Shown here: piece after piece, positions 52,968 through 61,958 of the stretch
Layout of the letters: the number at the start of each line of letters is the position of its first letter
Position numbering within the stretch: position 1 is the first letter of the stretch
Assembly: GCA_036381435.1 (NCBI GenBank)
Contig: DASVCW010000045.1
Coordinates: forward strand, 1-64,000
From: Fodinibius sp036381435
GTDB taxonomy: Bacteria > Bacteroidota > Rhodothermia > Balneolales > Balneolaceae
Direction of reading: 5' to 3'
DNA: 64,000 nucleotides
Position numbers and translations under genes: made by a program
The notes under the pieces: generated by a model
The model's input: only the letters and a program-made list of their open reading frames with translations
Databases searched by the model: none
What the model was told of the DNA's origin: nothing

Positions 52968-53596
52968 TCTCTGAAGAAGCTCATATTGTTTACGGTGAAA
53001 CCCCGATGGTAGAATGGGTCGCAGCAGCTTTAGCGAAAGAAGGCGAACAAGAATGTGCCGATTTATTTCTGGTTAAACCGGATGAAAATGGGGTGCTGCT
53101 GGCAGCAGTAGATGGCCTTGGACACGGCCCCGAAGCGCAACAGGTTAGTAGAAAAGTAGTTAAGTGTTTAGAAAGCGGAACTGCTAATCAATCGCTTATA
53201 GCACTTATTGAAGGTTGCCACGAAGAAATAAAAGGCAGCCGCGGCGCAGTTATAAGCATCGCCAGGATAAACAGCAGTAATGGTGAACTTTCCTGGCTCA
53301 GTGTGGGAAATATTGAAGGAGTTTTAGTGAAAAATAGCAGGAACGGACAACAATTTAAGGAGCTTGTGTTGCGAAGCGGAGTAGTAGGTTATACATTACC
53401 TTCTCTTCAGGTTTCGGTTGAAAAAATTTCTGCCGGAGATGTTTTGTTTTTTGCCACCGACGGAGTGATGAACGAGTTTATCGAAGGCCTGAATTACAAT
53501 ACACCAATGAAAAAGACCGTTAAATATGCAGCAAAAAATTATTTTAAGAAAACTGACGATTCACTGATTTTAGCAGCGCGATTAAAAAGGAGCTAA
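52964..53596 (+). CDS. rsbX: PP2C-like phosphatase RsbX
   Basis: A 210-residue SpoIIE/PP2C-domain protein, the resetting phosphatase for RsbS and RsbR. The metal-site motif is AAVDGLGHGPEAQQVS, followed by LSWLSVGNIEG and LFFATDGVMNEF. The TTG start overlaps the rsbT stop as TTGA, indicating translational coupling; ATG 53006 is an alternative but would cut into the domain start. Small size, single domain and position fit RsbX better than RsbU. Confidence 0.9.
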   Translation: MISEEAHIVYGETPMVEWVAAALAKEGEQECADLFLVKPDENGVLLAAVDGLGHGPEAQQVSRKVVKCLESGTANQSLIALIEGCHEEIKGSRGAVISIARINSSNGELSWLSVGNIEGVLVKNSRNGQQFKELVLRSGVVGYTLPSLQVSVEKISAGDVLFFATDGVMNEFIEGLNYNTPMKKTVKYAAKNYFKKTDDSLILAARLKRS

Positions 53597-53611
53597 TTAT
53601 AGTCCAGATTC

Positions 53612-55435
53612 ATGGTTGTTCATAAAGAACATATTAAAGCTGAGTTTGTTAAAGGGCTGAATAAGTATGTCCGTGAAAAAGATGACGAACAGACTTTAAC
53701 TGATGCTTATGAATACGGGCGCCGGTCGTTGCAAGAGGGCTGGGGCGAGCTGGACGTGATTAATATTTATCACGAGTCACTGAATAAGCTGAAGCAAGAC
53801 GATATTGGTATTAGTGATGGAGAGGTAATGAACCGGGCATCGCATTACCTGGCTGAGTGGTTAGCGCCTTATCAAGTGCGCTTAAGCGGTTACAAAGATT
53901 TAATTGATGAGACCAAAGAAAAGAATAAGCTGCTTGAAGATGAGATTGAGTACCGTCATCAGGCCGAAGAGTCACTCAAAAAGAATAAGCGGTATTTTCA
54001 GTCACTAATTGAGAATGCGCAGGATATCATTACAGTTTTAGATTATGGTAAGAGAATTCAATACATCAGTCCTTCGGTAAAAAAGATGTTGGGCTATGAG
54101 CAGGAGGAATTAACCGGCAAAGACGCTTTCCGGTATTTTCACCCTGACGATTCGAGAAAAATGCGAAGTATGATTAATTCGCTGGTAAAAACAAAAGGGC
54201 AAACTGCTTCAGAAGAATTCCGGTTTAAACATAAAGAAGGTCACTGGGTTTATTTGGAAAGTGTTGCTAAAAACGCTGAAGATGGGGATGAAGAGATTAT
54301 CGTCGTTAACTCAAGGGACATCACCAAGCGAAAAAGCGCCAGGGAGGCTCTTGAAGAACAAAGTAAACAGCTATCCGAAGCCCAGAAAATAGCTAAAGTA
54401 GGCAACTGGAAATGGATACCGGATGAAAAACCGGAGTTATACTGGTCGGATGAATTATGCCGTATCTTTGGCATCAAACCGAAAGATTTTAAGGGTACGT
54501 ACAAAACCTTTTATAGACATATACATCCGGATGACCGGAAAAGGGTTTCGAAAATTATAAAAAGAGTGCTGAAAAATAGAAAAACCATAAAATTTGAGCA
54601 CAGAATTATTACGGCCTCTAATGAGGAAAAAACTTTACTCTGCCGCGGTTATGTAAAAGCGGCTGATGAAGATTCAGTTAAAGTCATAGGTACGGCGCAG
54701 GATATTACTGAGCAAAAGAAACGCGAGAAAGAATTGCATGATTACAGCCAGCGGCTTCGAAACTTGTCGGGCCGAATTGAAGACGCCCGTGAGGAGGAGC
54801 GTATTTCGGTGGCTAAACAAATTCATGATGAACTTGGCCAAATGCTTTCTGTGCTAAAAATGGATATTTCGCTTTTATTCGGAAGCATGTCCGGCAAAGT
54901 TAAATCGGAATTTGAGGAGGTTGTAGATAAAGAAACCAGGGAAGTAATTGGGCGAATGGATAAAATTTTACAGTCCGTTCAACGCATTACCACAGAATTA
55001 CGCCCCGAAGTGTTAGATGATTTGGGCCTGAAAGAAGCGATCGACTGGCAGGCGAAACAGTTTGGAGAAAGAGCGGGAATTGACGTTGAAGTAAATTCTT
55101 TCGAAGGGGAAACTGATTTTCTTAATGACGGGCAGAGTTCCACTATATTTCGTATTTTTCAGGAAACGCTTACCAATATTATGCGTCATGCCGAGGCTAC
55201 TTCTGTAAATGTTAATCTTAGAAAAGATAAAGATAATTTTTATCTGACTGTTAATGATAATGGGGTAGGAATTAGCCAAAAACAGTTGAAGAATTCATCA
55301 TCACTCGGTATTATAGGAATGCGGGAACGTTCACAATTATTGGGAGGAGACGTTGAAATTGAGGGTAATAAAGAAACGGGAACAACGGTGACTATTCGTA
55401 TCCCGACGGATAAAGCCGGTAACAATAAAATTTAA
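53612..55435 (+). CDS. RsbU_N-PAS-PAS-HisKA_3 histidine kinase
   Basis: A 607-residue soluble kinase with no membrane segment. Residues 1-88 resemble the RsbU N-terminal, RsbT-binding domain (LTDAYEYGRRSLQEGWGELD then VINIYHESLNKL). PAS 1 covers about 128-240 and PAS 2 about 258-370. The HisKA_3 phosphoacceptor is His405 in AKQIHDELGQMLS. HATPase_c has QETLTNIMRHAEA and NDNGVGISQKQL with GIIGMRERSQLLGG. It begins 15 bases after rsbX and is followed by a NarL-type regulator after 12 bases. I infer that RsbT, once released, binds this domain to set kinase activity. Confidence 0.88.
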   Translation: MVVHKEHIKAEFVKGLNKYVREKDDEQTLTDAYEYGRRSLQEGWGELDVINIYHESLNKLKQDDIGISDGEVMNRASHYLAEWLAPYQVRLSGYKDLIDETKEKNKLLEDEIEYRHQAEESLKKNKRYFQSLIENAQDIITVLDYGKRIQYISPSVKKMLGYEQEELTGKDAFRYFHPDDSRKMRSMINSLVKTKGQTASEEFRFKHKEGHWVYLESVAKNAEDGDEEIIVVNSRDITKRKSAREALEEQSKQLSEAQKIAKVGNWKWIPDEKPELYWSDELCRIFGIKPKDFKGTYKTFYRHIHPDDRKRVSKIIKRVLKNRKTIKFEHRIITASNEEKTLLCRGYVKAADEDSVKVIGTAQDITEQKKREKELHDYSQRLRNLSGRIEDAREEERISVAKQIHDELGQMLSVLKMDISLLFGSMSGKVKSEFEEVVDKETREVIGRMDKILQSVQRITTELRPEVLDDLGLKEAIDWQAKQFGERAGIDVEVNSFEGETDFLNDGQSSTIFRIFQETLTNIMRHAEATSVNVNLRKDKDNFYLTVNDNGVGISQKQLKNSSSLGIIGMRERSQLLGGDVEIEGNKETGTTVTIRIPTDKAGNNKI

Positions 55436-55447
55436 GCGAGAGCAACC

Positions 55448-56086
55448 ATGATAAAAGTATTTGTAGCCGATGATCATCCATTAGTTAGGGAAGGTATGAA
55501 AAAGATGGTAAATCAAAATACCATCGATATTAAGGTAATAGCAGAAGCCGAAAATGCTCACGAACTAATGGATAAACTAAGGCAGGAAGTGCCCGATATT
55601 GTAACTCTTGATATTGCTATGCCGGGTAAAAGCGGGCTTGACGTGCTTAAAGAAGTGAAAGAATTATATCCTAATCTTCCGGTTTTAATGTTGAGTATGC
55701 ATCCCGAAGATCGTTTTGCTGTCCGTGCTCTAAAGGCGGGCGCTGCGGGTTACTTAACAAAGAGTAGCATTAGTGAACAACTGGTAAATGCTATTCGCAA
55801 AATTGTGGTTGAAAAGAAAAAATATATTAGTCCTGAATTGGCTGAACAGCTGGCCGAACGCGTTGATATCAATTCCAATAAACCGCCCCACGACTTGCTT
55901 TCGGATCGGGAATATCAAATTATGTGTATGATTGCTGCCGGCGCTAAAGTAAATGATATTGCTGAAGAGCTTTCTTTAAGTACACAAACAGTTCACACCT
56001 ACCGCGCCAGAATAAAGAAAAAGATGCGGTTGGAATCGAATGTAGAATTTACCCGTTATGCGTTGGAGCAGGATTTGATTGATTAA
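55448..56086 (+). CDS. NarL/FixJ-family response regulator (stressosome-linked)
   Basis: A 212-residue regulator. The receiver (residues 1-120) has ADDHP at 7-11 with the acidic pair, phosphoacceptor Asp55 in VTLDIAMPGKSGL, and the conserved Lys in YLTKSS. The LuxR-type HTH (about 145-205) has LLSDREYQIMCMIAAGAKVND and IAEELSLSTQTVHTYRARI. It directly follows the kinase and is its likely partner. It is a close paralogue of the regulator at 57307. Confidence 0.95.
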   Translation: MIKVFVADDHPLVREGMKKMVNQNTIDIKVIAEAENAHELMDKLRQEVPDIVTLDIAMPGKSGLDVLKEVKELYPNLPVLMLSMHPEDRFAVRALKAGAAGYLTKSSISEQLVNAIRKIVVEKKKYISPELAEQLAERVDINSNKPPHDLLSDREYQIMCMIAAGAKVNDIAEELSLSTQTVHTYRARIKKKMRLESNVEFTRYALEQDLID

Positions 56087-56483
56087 ATTGGCTGAAATTG
56101 AATTTTTAAAAGAAGAAAAACTCTGCCCCCTTGCAAAGGCTATGAAAAAATTAGAGTCAAAGTTAGTTAAGTTTTAAAAGAACAAATTCCCTGGCCCTTT
56201 ATAAAGGGGAGACATAGATTTTAGATTGGTTATAGTGAAATCTCTTGTTTTCCGTTTTAAACATAAAGAGAGTAAGAATCCTCAAAATCAGCAGGAATTC
56301 CCCTTTTCCATTCATCGCACACAAAACCAGATGTACGAAGAGTTCTTTTATAAATGAATCTGCGAAAATTAGCTCAGTCGGCTCCATCTGTGTTCCGTTC
56401 TTATACTCCCGTCCCCGAAAATTGCTTTTCGGATAAATATCGATTTACCTATCCCTGATGATAATCAATCAAGCTAAATACTA

Positions 56484-56534
56484 AAGCTTGTTCAAACAAG
56501 CTTCGGAGTTAAGGCCATTGGTTTATCTGTGGAC
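56484..56534. repeat. dispersed palindromic repeat, family D copy 2
   Basis: AAGCTTGTTCAAACAAGCTT (56484-56503), then CCATTGGTTTATCTGTGG (56515-56532) and AC. It matches 12375-12426 in both parts; the middle palindrome of copy 1 is replaced. Confidence 0.85.
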
Positions 56535-57128
56535 GGTAAACTGTAATCCCCTAAATAAAAATTCTGTCCATCCGGATCTAACTGCTTAATGGATGTGAGT
56601 TTCGAGATAAACTATTCTCTCCGCTAGCGGCGGAAGATGATTATTTCATCTCGCACAGTCACCACTTTTCAAACCTTTCACAAGCTTAAGTTAATAGGTC
56701 TTAAATTCAGTAAATACAATTATATATACTGATTTTTTTAGTCCTTTTTATTACAATTTAGCGGGTAATTTTTACCCTACGAAATTGTAATAAATTACTG
56801 CCTTTCTTTCTGAAAAAAGTGTTACAAAATGTAGTATCAAATCTTCACAAAAAAATCCAATTTCCTTCTATGTTCCGCGGTTGTCTCCTTTTATATATTG
56901 ATGATGTAATATTGAATGCCGTCTTACCTACCGCGCTTACCGTGGTAACAGTAGTATTCAATGAAACTAAAAACATTTAAATAAGCGATACAGTTGATGG
57001 TTTTATATCCGGAAGAAGTTTCTGAAAAGCTGTATGAAGTTAATGTTTTTAAAAATAATTAGACTATCAAAGAGATGAAAGCCAGTTTTCTGGCTATTCA
57101 CAAGAGAGCAGCTGAAGTTTGCTGGGGA

Positions 57129-57163
57129 AAAATAGCCCCTGTTGTTACAACAGGGGCTATTTT
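57129..57163. terminator. perfect 16-bp hairpin terminator with no obvious gene
   Basis: AAAATAGCCCCTGTTG (57129-57144) pairs perfectly with CAACAGGGGCTATTTT (57148-57163) around TTA, with T-rich ends on either strand. The nearest upstream plus-strand gene stops 1 kb earlier, so an unseen transcript probably ends here. Confidence 0.85.
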
Positions 57164-57306
57164 ATCCAAAATGACTAATCATTAAGGGAGAGACTACTTG
57201 AAACGTTTTTTATAGTCAGTGAAGCTTTGGGTATGAAATTATTTCTGGAAATGATAATAAACTTCGGTACCGCAATAGAATTGAGGGAATAAGAAGAAGT
57301 AGAACA

Positions 57307-57951
57307 ATGATTAAAATAATACTTGCTGATGACCATCCGCTGGTACGTGAAGGAGTTGAAAAAGTGCTTAAAAATGAAGACTTACATTTTGAGTTACGTT
57401 CTGTTGCAGATTCAAAAGAACTTATGAATCAATTAGAAAACGAACTGCCGGATTTATTGATTTTAGATATTGCCATGCCTGGCAAAAGCGGTCTGGATAT
57501 TTTGAAAGAAGTACACCAGAAGTATGAAGAATTGCCGGTATTGATGCTTAGCATGCATCCCGAAGAGCGGTTTGCAGTACGGACGATCAAATCGGGTGCC
57601 TACGGTTATTTGAATAAAAGAAGTGTAACAGAAGAACTGGTTCAGGCCGTGAAAACAATCGTAGAAAAAAAGAAACGGTACATCAGCGAATCTGTAGCCG
57701 AACAGCTTGCCCTGGATATCAATTCCGATCATTTGGATGCTCCACACGAGAAATTGTCTGATCGGGAATTTCAGGTGATGCGAAATATAGCGGCAGGTAA
57801 AAAGGCAAAAGAAATAGCTGAAGAACTTAATTTAAGTGTTCGCACCATTCATACATATCGGCTGAGAATGATGGAAAAAATGAATCTTAAATCGGATGTA
57901 GCCATCACCCGTTATGCAATGGCGCATCATTTAATTGATGATGAGCCTTAA
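57307..57951 (+). CDS. NarL/FixJ-family response regulator (paralogue)
   Basis: A 214-residue regulator, clearly paralogous to the product of 55448. ADDHP is at 7-11, phosphoacceptor Asp54 is in LILDIAMPGKSGL, SMHPEERFAVRTIKSGAYGYLNK is at about 80-102, and the LuxR HTH has KLSDREFQVMRNIAAGKKAKE and LNLSVRTIHTYRLRM. No kinase gene adjoins it, so it may share the stressosome-linked kinase. It is preceded by AGAAGAAG-type purine runs that could serve as the ribosome site. Confidence 0.93.
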   Translation: MIKIILADDHPLVREGVEKVLKNEDLHFELRSVADSKELMNQLENELPDLLILDIAMPGKSGLDILKEVHQKYEELPVLMLSMHPEERFAVRTIKSGAYGYLNKRSVTEELVQAVKTIVEKKKRYISESVAEQLALDINSDHLDAPHEKLSDREFQVMRNIAAGKKAKEIAEELNLSVRTIHTYRLRMMEKMNLKSDVAITRYAMAHHLIDDEP

Positions 57952-58206
57952 AGGCAAAGAATTGATTGACAAATGAAGCGGTTAACTTCTCAATACAACA
58001 AAAATTAACATTAAAAAAACAAAGCAGGAGGTTAAAATTGAAATAATACTTTTATAACAATTCCTATTATCAAATTTGTTAAGAAACAATTTAAAGATTA
58101 ATAAGTAAATAATTTTAACTGCGGCATTATCCGTTTCCCGGGAGTCAAAGAGTATTTAGTTGAAACTGATAATGAACAGGATTTAATGGAGAGGAAAGTA
58201 TAAATC

Positions 58207-59241
58207 ATGGAAGACGTGAAAAGCAGAGATTCCAAACTAAAACAATTTGATCATTCGTCGGGCGGGAGTAAAAAGCCTGTTCTTATCACTCAAAATCCCA
58301 TTATGAAGGAGCTTGTCTCCAAAATAAAGCTGGTGGCGAAAACCAAAGCAACACTGCTTATCACCGGAGAGAACGGTACGGGAAAAGAAGTGCTGGCACG
58401 TTTGGTTCACTACTACAGTTCCCGGAGTAAAAAGCCAATGGTTACTATTAATTGTGGAGCTATTCCGTCTGAATTGGTTGAGAGTGAGCTGTTTGGACAT
58501 GAAAAAGGGGCTTTTACCGGTGCTCAGGGCCAAAAGGAAGGCTGCTTTGAGTTAGCTCATAACGGTACTTTATTTTTAGATGAAGTTGGTGAAATGTCGA
58601 AAGCAATTCAGGTTAAGTTATTGCGGGCTGTAGAATTAGGATCATTTCGAAGAGTAGGCGGCAAAGAAGAAATTAACGTTGATGTAAGCCTTATCTCTGC
58701 TACAAATAAGATCTTAATTGACCAAGTAAAGTCGGGAGATTTTCGTGAAGATTTATTCTACCGGCTGAATGTTATTGAACTTTACGTGCCTCCTCTCCGC
58801 CATCGAAAGGAAGATATTCCTCTTCTGGTTTCCTATTTCCTCAATCATTTTACCGACTTGTATAATATAAATGAAATTGAATTTTCTGATGAATGCATGG
58901 CTATGTTTATGGCTTACGACTGGCCGGGTAATGTACGCGAATTAAAAAATATTGTGGAACGCTGTGTAGTTTTATCGGGGGGAGAAAATATAGGTCCGAA
59001 TTCTATTCCATCACGCATTCACCGGGGTGAAAATATTTACCCGGTTTGTAACGGTAACGGCCTTAATAATGTGATTCAAATTCCTATAGGTACCAGTTTA
59101 GAAGAAGTAGAACGAAGAGTTATTGACCAAACGCTTTATTCGGTTGATAATAATAAAACAGAAGCGGCCAAGATTTTAGGCTTCAGCAGAAAAACACTTC
59201 ATAATAAGCTGGATAAATATGGACGAAGCAGTAATGCATGA
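58207..59241 (+). CDS. sigma-54-dependent transcriptional activator without receiver
   Basis: A 344-residue AAA+ enhancer-binding protein. About 30 charged residues replace a sensory domain. The AAA+ domain (about 25-255) has Walker A GENGTGKE (54-61), GAFTGA (101-106), Walker B LFLDEVGE (122-129) and the R-finger region FREDLFYRLNVIEL. The Fis-type HTH (about 300-340) reads TEAAKILGFSRKTLHNKLDKYG. PspF is a known receiver-less example. No clear -24/-12 promoter was seen nearby, so targets are unknown. It may act in the same stress circuit. Confidence 0.93.
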   Translation: MEDVKSRDSKLKQFDHSSGGSKKPVLITQNPIMKELVSKIKLVAKTKATLLITGENGTGKEVLARLVHYYSSRSKKPMVTINCGAIPSELVESELFGHEKGAFTGAQGQKEGCFELAHNGTLFLDEVGEMSKAIQVKLLRAVELGSFRRVGGKEEINVDVSLISATNKILIDQVKSGDFREDLFYRLNVIELYVPPLRHRKEDIPLLVSYFLNHFTDLYNINEIEFSDECMAMFMAYDWPGNVRELKNIVERCVVLSGGENIGPNSIPSRIHRGENIYPVCNGNGLNNVIQIPIGTSLEEVERRVIDQTLYSVDNNKTEAAKILGFSRKTLHNKLDKYGRSSNA

Positions 59242-59288
59242 AGTGTAGGCTGCAATTATTTTAATAAGCTTCAATTTACCAAAAAGAT

Positions 59289-59463
59289 CATCCCCCTGCG
59301 CCCCCTTCAAAGGGGGAGGAAAGTTCCGCTGATGAAATCAGCGGATAAACTTGCCATTAAAACTTAGAACTACTGAAAAACAGACTGAATTATTGCAAAT
59401 AATTCAGTTTAAGTCCCCCTTTTGCCGAAGGCATTCCTACGGAAGAAGGGGGTTAGGGGGATG
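59289..59463. repeat. composite palindromic element, family A copy 3
   Basis: A 175-bp unit with 9-bp terminal inverted repeats CATCCCCCT/AGGGGGATG. Inside are CCCCCTTCAAAGGGGG (59301-59316), CCGCTGAT/ATCAGCGG (59326-59344), CTGAATTATT/AATAATTCAG (59385-59407) and CCCCCTT...AAGGGGG (59415-59452). It lies in the 442-bp gap between the activator and the mannanase gene. The gap has no gene. Confidence 0.9.
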
Positions 59464-59630
59464 GCCCTTACGGTTAAAAAACGTGAGTCCAGAATAAGAA
59501 TCCTCACCTTAAACTGATATAGTTTTCTATGTACATCGAAGCGCCTGCTTCGATCAGCATCTCTTCTAATTAAGGGTACTCTTTCCCAGGCAGGGCGCTT
59601 GGGTTACATTTCTAATTTTCCTTAAAATAG

Positions 59631-59657
59631 CAAAGGCCGGTTTTTCGCCGGCCTTTG
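59631..59657 (-). terminator. terminator of the FN3-mannanase gene
   Basis: CAAAGGCCGG (59631-59640) pairs with CCGGCCTTTG (59648-59657) around TTTTTCG. It lies 27 bases after the stop of the minus-strand gene at 59684. Confidence 0.85.
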
Positions 59658-59683
59658 CTGTAGATGATATGTTTATTTTAAAT

Positions 59684-61810
59684 TTATTTGCTGTTACTCA
59701 TGGCTTCGATGTGAGCTTTAAATGCATTGTAAAGCTCAGCATCTTGCCTTCCGCTTGGCCAGCAAATGTTGCCGCCGTATTCATAACACTTCACATGGTC
59801 AATAGTCAACTGCCAGATTAAACTACCATCGAGTTCAATTTTCTCGGCGGTTTCCCACATATCTTTATAGACCTGTAGCTGAGTGTTATCTCCCCAACCT
59901 ACATATCCATATTCACCCAGTACAAATGGTTTACCTACTTTTTCGGCAATATTTGAAAGGTCAGTAATCCAGGCTCGCTGCGCAGCTATTAGTTCAGAAG
60001 TGCTTCTGCCGGCATAGCCCCAGTTTGAAGGATACCAGTGCGCCCCTCCGTAGTCAATTTCAGGGATGCTTGTGTTTAGCGTATAGCTCGTACCTAACTC
60101 AGCCCGAAGCGGGTAAGTATTAGCATATTGGCCTACAGAGTAATCAGCGGTTATCGCGGAACCAAATCCTTCTTCACCCGTGGTAACCATGTGATTTGGA
60201 TCGATAGATTTAATATACTGTGCCATTTCCTGGTACCAGTCTCTAAGTTGCTGGGGAGTTCCGTTAGGCATACGTCCTTCATTCATAATTTCCCAGGAGA
60301 AGATAGCGGATGAGTTTTTATACTTTACTCCGGTAACAGTATTGGTACGGTTTAACAGCATTTTGACGTAGTCTTTGAACCATCGCTGGGTATCTGGGTC
60401 GTTAATGAAATGCTTCATTCCACCGCCGGCGTTGCCATCCCATTCGTTATACTGTGGCATACCGCCTAACTCGTGCCAGTAATTAATCAAGGCAACAACA
60501 AACCGGATGCCATGTTCCTTTCCTTTAGCAATTACCTGGTCAAGGTAGCGTAAAGCCTGTTCGTTATACTGGCCCGGTTTCGGCTGTATAGTGATATCAT
60601 TACCGTATTGAGGAGCTCCGTCATAAAAACCCCAGATTCGAATCACTTTTACGCCTGCTTCTTCAAAAGCCTCAAGGGTATTGGTAACAAACGTATCATT
60701 AATTTTTTGATAAGTAGGCAGGTAATAAGCATTCGTGCCGGCAAAACGGAAGACTTCACCGTTCAACATAAAATCGCCATTAGAAGCTGTAACTATTCCT
60801 TCGGCAGAGGTTGTGGGCGGTGGGGTTGATACTGCTGCTCCTTCGGTTGTAAATTCATAAATGGCAGACCAGTTTTCGTTATTTTCATCTGCAGCAACTT
60901 GAACTCTCCAATAATAGGTTTGACTATTTTTAAGATCAGCAACTTCGTAAGAAGGGTCAGAAATCATTTCATCAACTATGGGAGAAGCAAAAGCTTTATC
61001 GGTTGCTAATTGAACCTGATAAACATCGATGCTTGATTCCTCTTCCCATTTAAGGGTCACTTTGGTGGGTTGATCAGTAGCTTCATTTTCCGGTGAAGTA
61101 AGTACAACAGATCCCGCAGCTTTGGTTCCTGTTTCGAAACTAAACGTGTCAGACCATGCTGTTTCTTCATTCTCAACTACAGGCTTAACACGCCAGTAAT
61201 AAGTAGTTTGAGTGGAAACTTCGGTGGTCTGGAAGGCGGCTTCCTGCACTTCTTCTTCAACAACGATGGAGCTGAAATTTTGATCGGTAGCAAGCTGCAA
61301 ATTATAAGCTGATGCCGTTGCAACGGTAGTCCATTGCAGTTTAGCATTGGTAGGCACCTTGGTTGCCCCGTCTTTAGGAGATTGCAGTGATGTTGTTACC
61401 GGCTCTGAATTTTCAGCCTCAGCAGCGGTATTAAACATAGAAGTTTCTGACCAAGGACCTTCTTCATTTTGAAGCAGCGGCCTTACTTTCCAGAAAACAG
61501 TAGTATCGCCCGGAAGCGCAGTAACTTTAAAGCTGGTTGAATCAGCTGTGCCGTCAACAATCGGAGATGAAAAATCTTCGGTCGTAGATAACTGTATTTG
61601 ATAAGAGGTAGCTTGGTCAACTTTACTCCATTCAAAAGTAAGTGAAGTTGACTCTTTAGAACCATTCTCGGGAGCCAGCAATTGAGGCTGACCTAAATTT
61701 TGTTCCTGGCCCAGTTCTGGTTCTAGGATTGGGGTGACTGAATCTCCGCACTGTACAAAAGCAAGAAGTATAAATATACCGGCGAAGATATTGATTAGTT
61801 TAGATTTCAT
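59684..61810 (-). CDS. lipoprotein GH5 beta-mannanase-like enzyme with three FN3-type domains
   Basis: A 708-residue lipoprotein. The signal ends AFVQC with the lipidated Cys21. Three FN3-type modules of about 95 residues follow (about 38-130, 135-230, 235-330), each ending in a W-x-V or W-R-V strand and WS...F-x-T. The GH5 catalytic domain (about 345-705) opens GDFMLNGEVFRFAGTNAYYL. The acid/base Glu is in SWEIMNEGR and the nucleophile Glu in VLGEYGYVGW. GH5_7 (endo-1,4-beta-mannosidase) is the best fit. It is probably surface-exposed, attacking mannan or related plant or algal polysaccharide. No susCD pair adjoins it. Confidence 0.85.
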   Translation of the reverse strand: MKSKLINIFAGIFILLAFVQCGDSVTPILEPELGQEQNLGQPQLLAPENGSKESTSLTFEWSKVDQATSYQIQLSTTEDFSSPIVDGTADSTSFKVTALPGDTTVFWKVRPLLQNEEGPWSETSMFNTAAEAENSEPVTTSLQSPKDGATKVPTNAKLQWTTVATASAYNLQLATDQNFSSIVVEEEVQEAAFQTTEVSTQTTYYWRVKPVVENEETAWSDTFSFETGTKAAGSVVLTSPENEATDQPTKVTLKWEEESSIDVYQVQLATDKAFASPIVDEMISDPSYEVADLKNSQTYYWRVQVAADENNENWSAIYEFTTEGAAVSTPPPTTSAEGIVTASNGDFMLNGEVFRFAGTNAYYLPTYQKINDTFVTNTLEAFEEAGVKVIRIWGFYDGAPQYGNDITIQPKPGQYNEQALRYLDQVIAKGKEHGIRFVVALINYWHELGGMPQYNEWDGNAGGGMKHFINDPDTQRWFKDYVKMLLNRTNTVTGVKYKNSSAIFSWEIMNEGRMPNGTPQQLRDWYQEMAQYIKSIDPNHMVTTGEEGFGSAITADYSVGQYANTYPLRAELGTSYTLNTSIPEIDYGGAHWYPSNWGYAGRSTSELIAAQRAWITDLSNIAEKVGKPFVLGEYGYVGWGDNTQLQVYKDMWETAEKIELDGSLIWQLTIDHVKCYEYGGNICWPSGRQDAELYNAFKAHIEAMSNSK

Positions 61811-61958
61811 GTTAGGCTTTATTTTTTTGGGGTTTAGTAAGACAGAAAAAGCCGTTCTTTCCTGTCTTGCCGTTAAGTAGATGTAAATTTAAAAGAAACA
61901 GTGAGCTACAATATTGCTGACATTTCTTTGTCGAAAAATATTGCAGTTGCTTTGCACC

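Larger units (their letters stand above)
56087..57306. other. 1.2-kb non-coding region with structured elements
   Basis: No convincing gene. It contains CCCTTTATAAAGGG (56195-56208, as at 35885) and the family D repeat (56484-56534). A nested hairpin at 56748-56793 has arms TTATTACAATTT/AAATTGTAATAA around GGGTAA/TTACCC. An ATTGAAT...ATTCAAT inverted repeat at 56911-56962 encloses TTACCGTGGTAA. A strong terminator lies at 57129-57163. Very short frames of 7, 21 and 36 codons occur after 56960, with weak support. An unannotated RNA is plausible. Confidence 0.7.

Noticed and set aside
56960..57175. Small ORFs of 7, 21 and 36 codons before the second regulator
   Set aside because: Weak ribosome sites, and the longest reads straight through the perfect terminator hairpin; a non-coding RNA fits better.
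58090..58206. Sigma-54 promoter upstream of the sigma-54 activator
   Set aside because: No GG-N10-GC pair with flanking consensus (TGGCAC...TTGC) is present.
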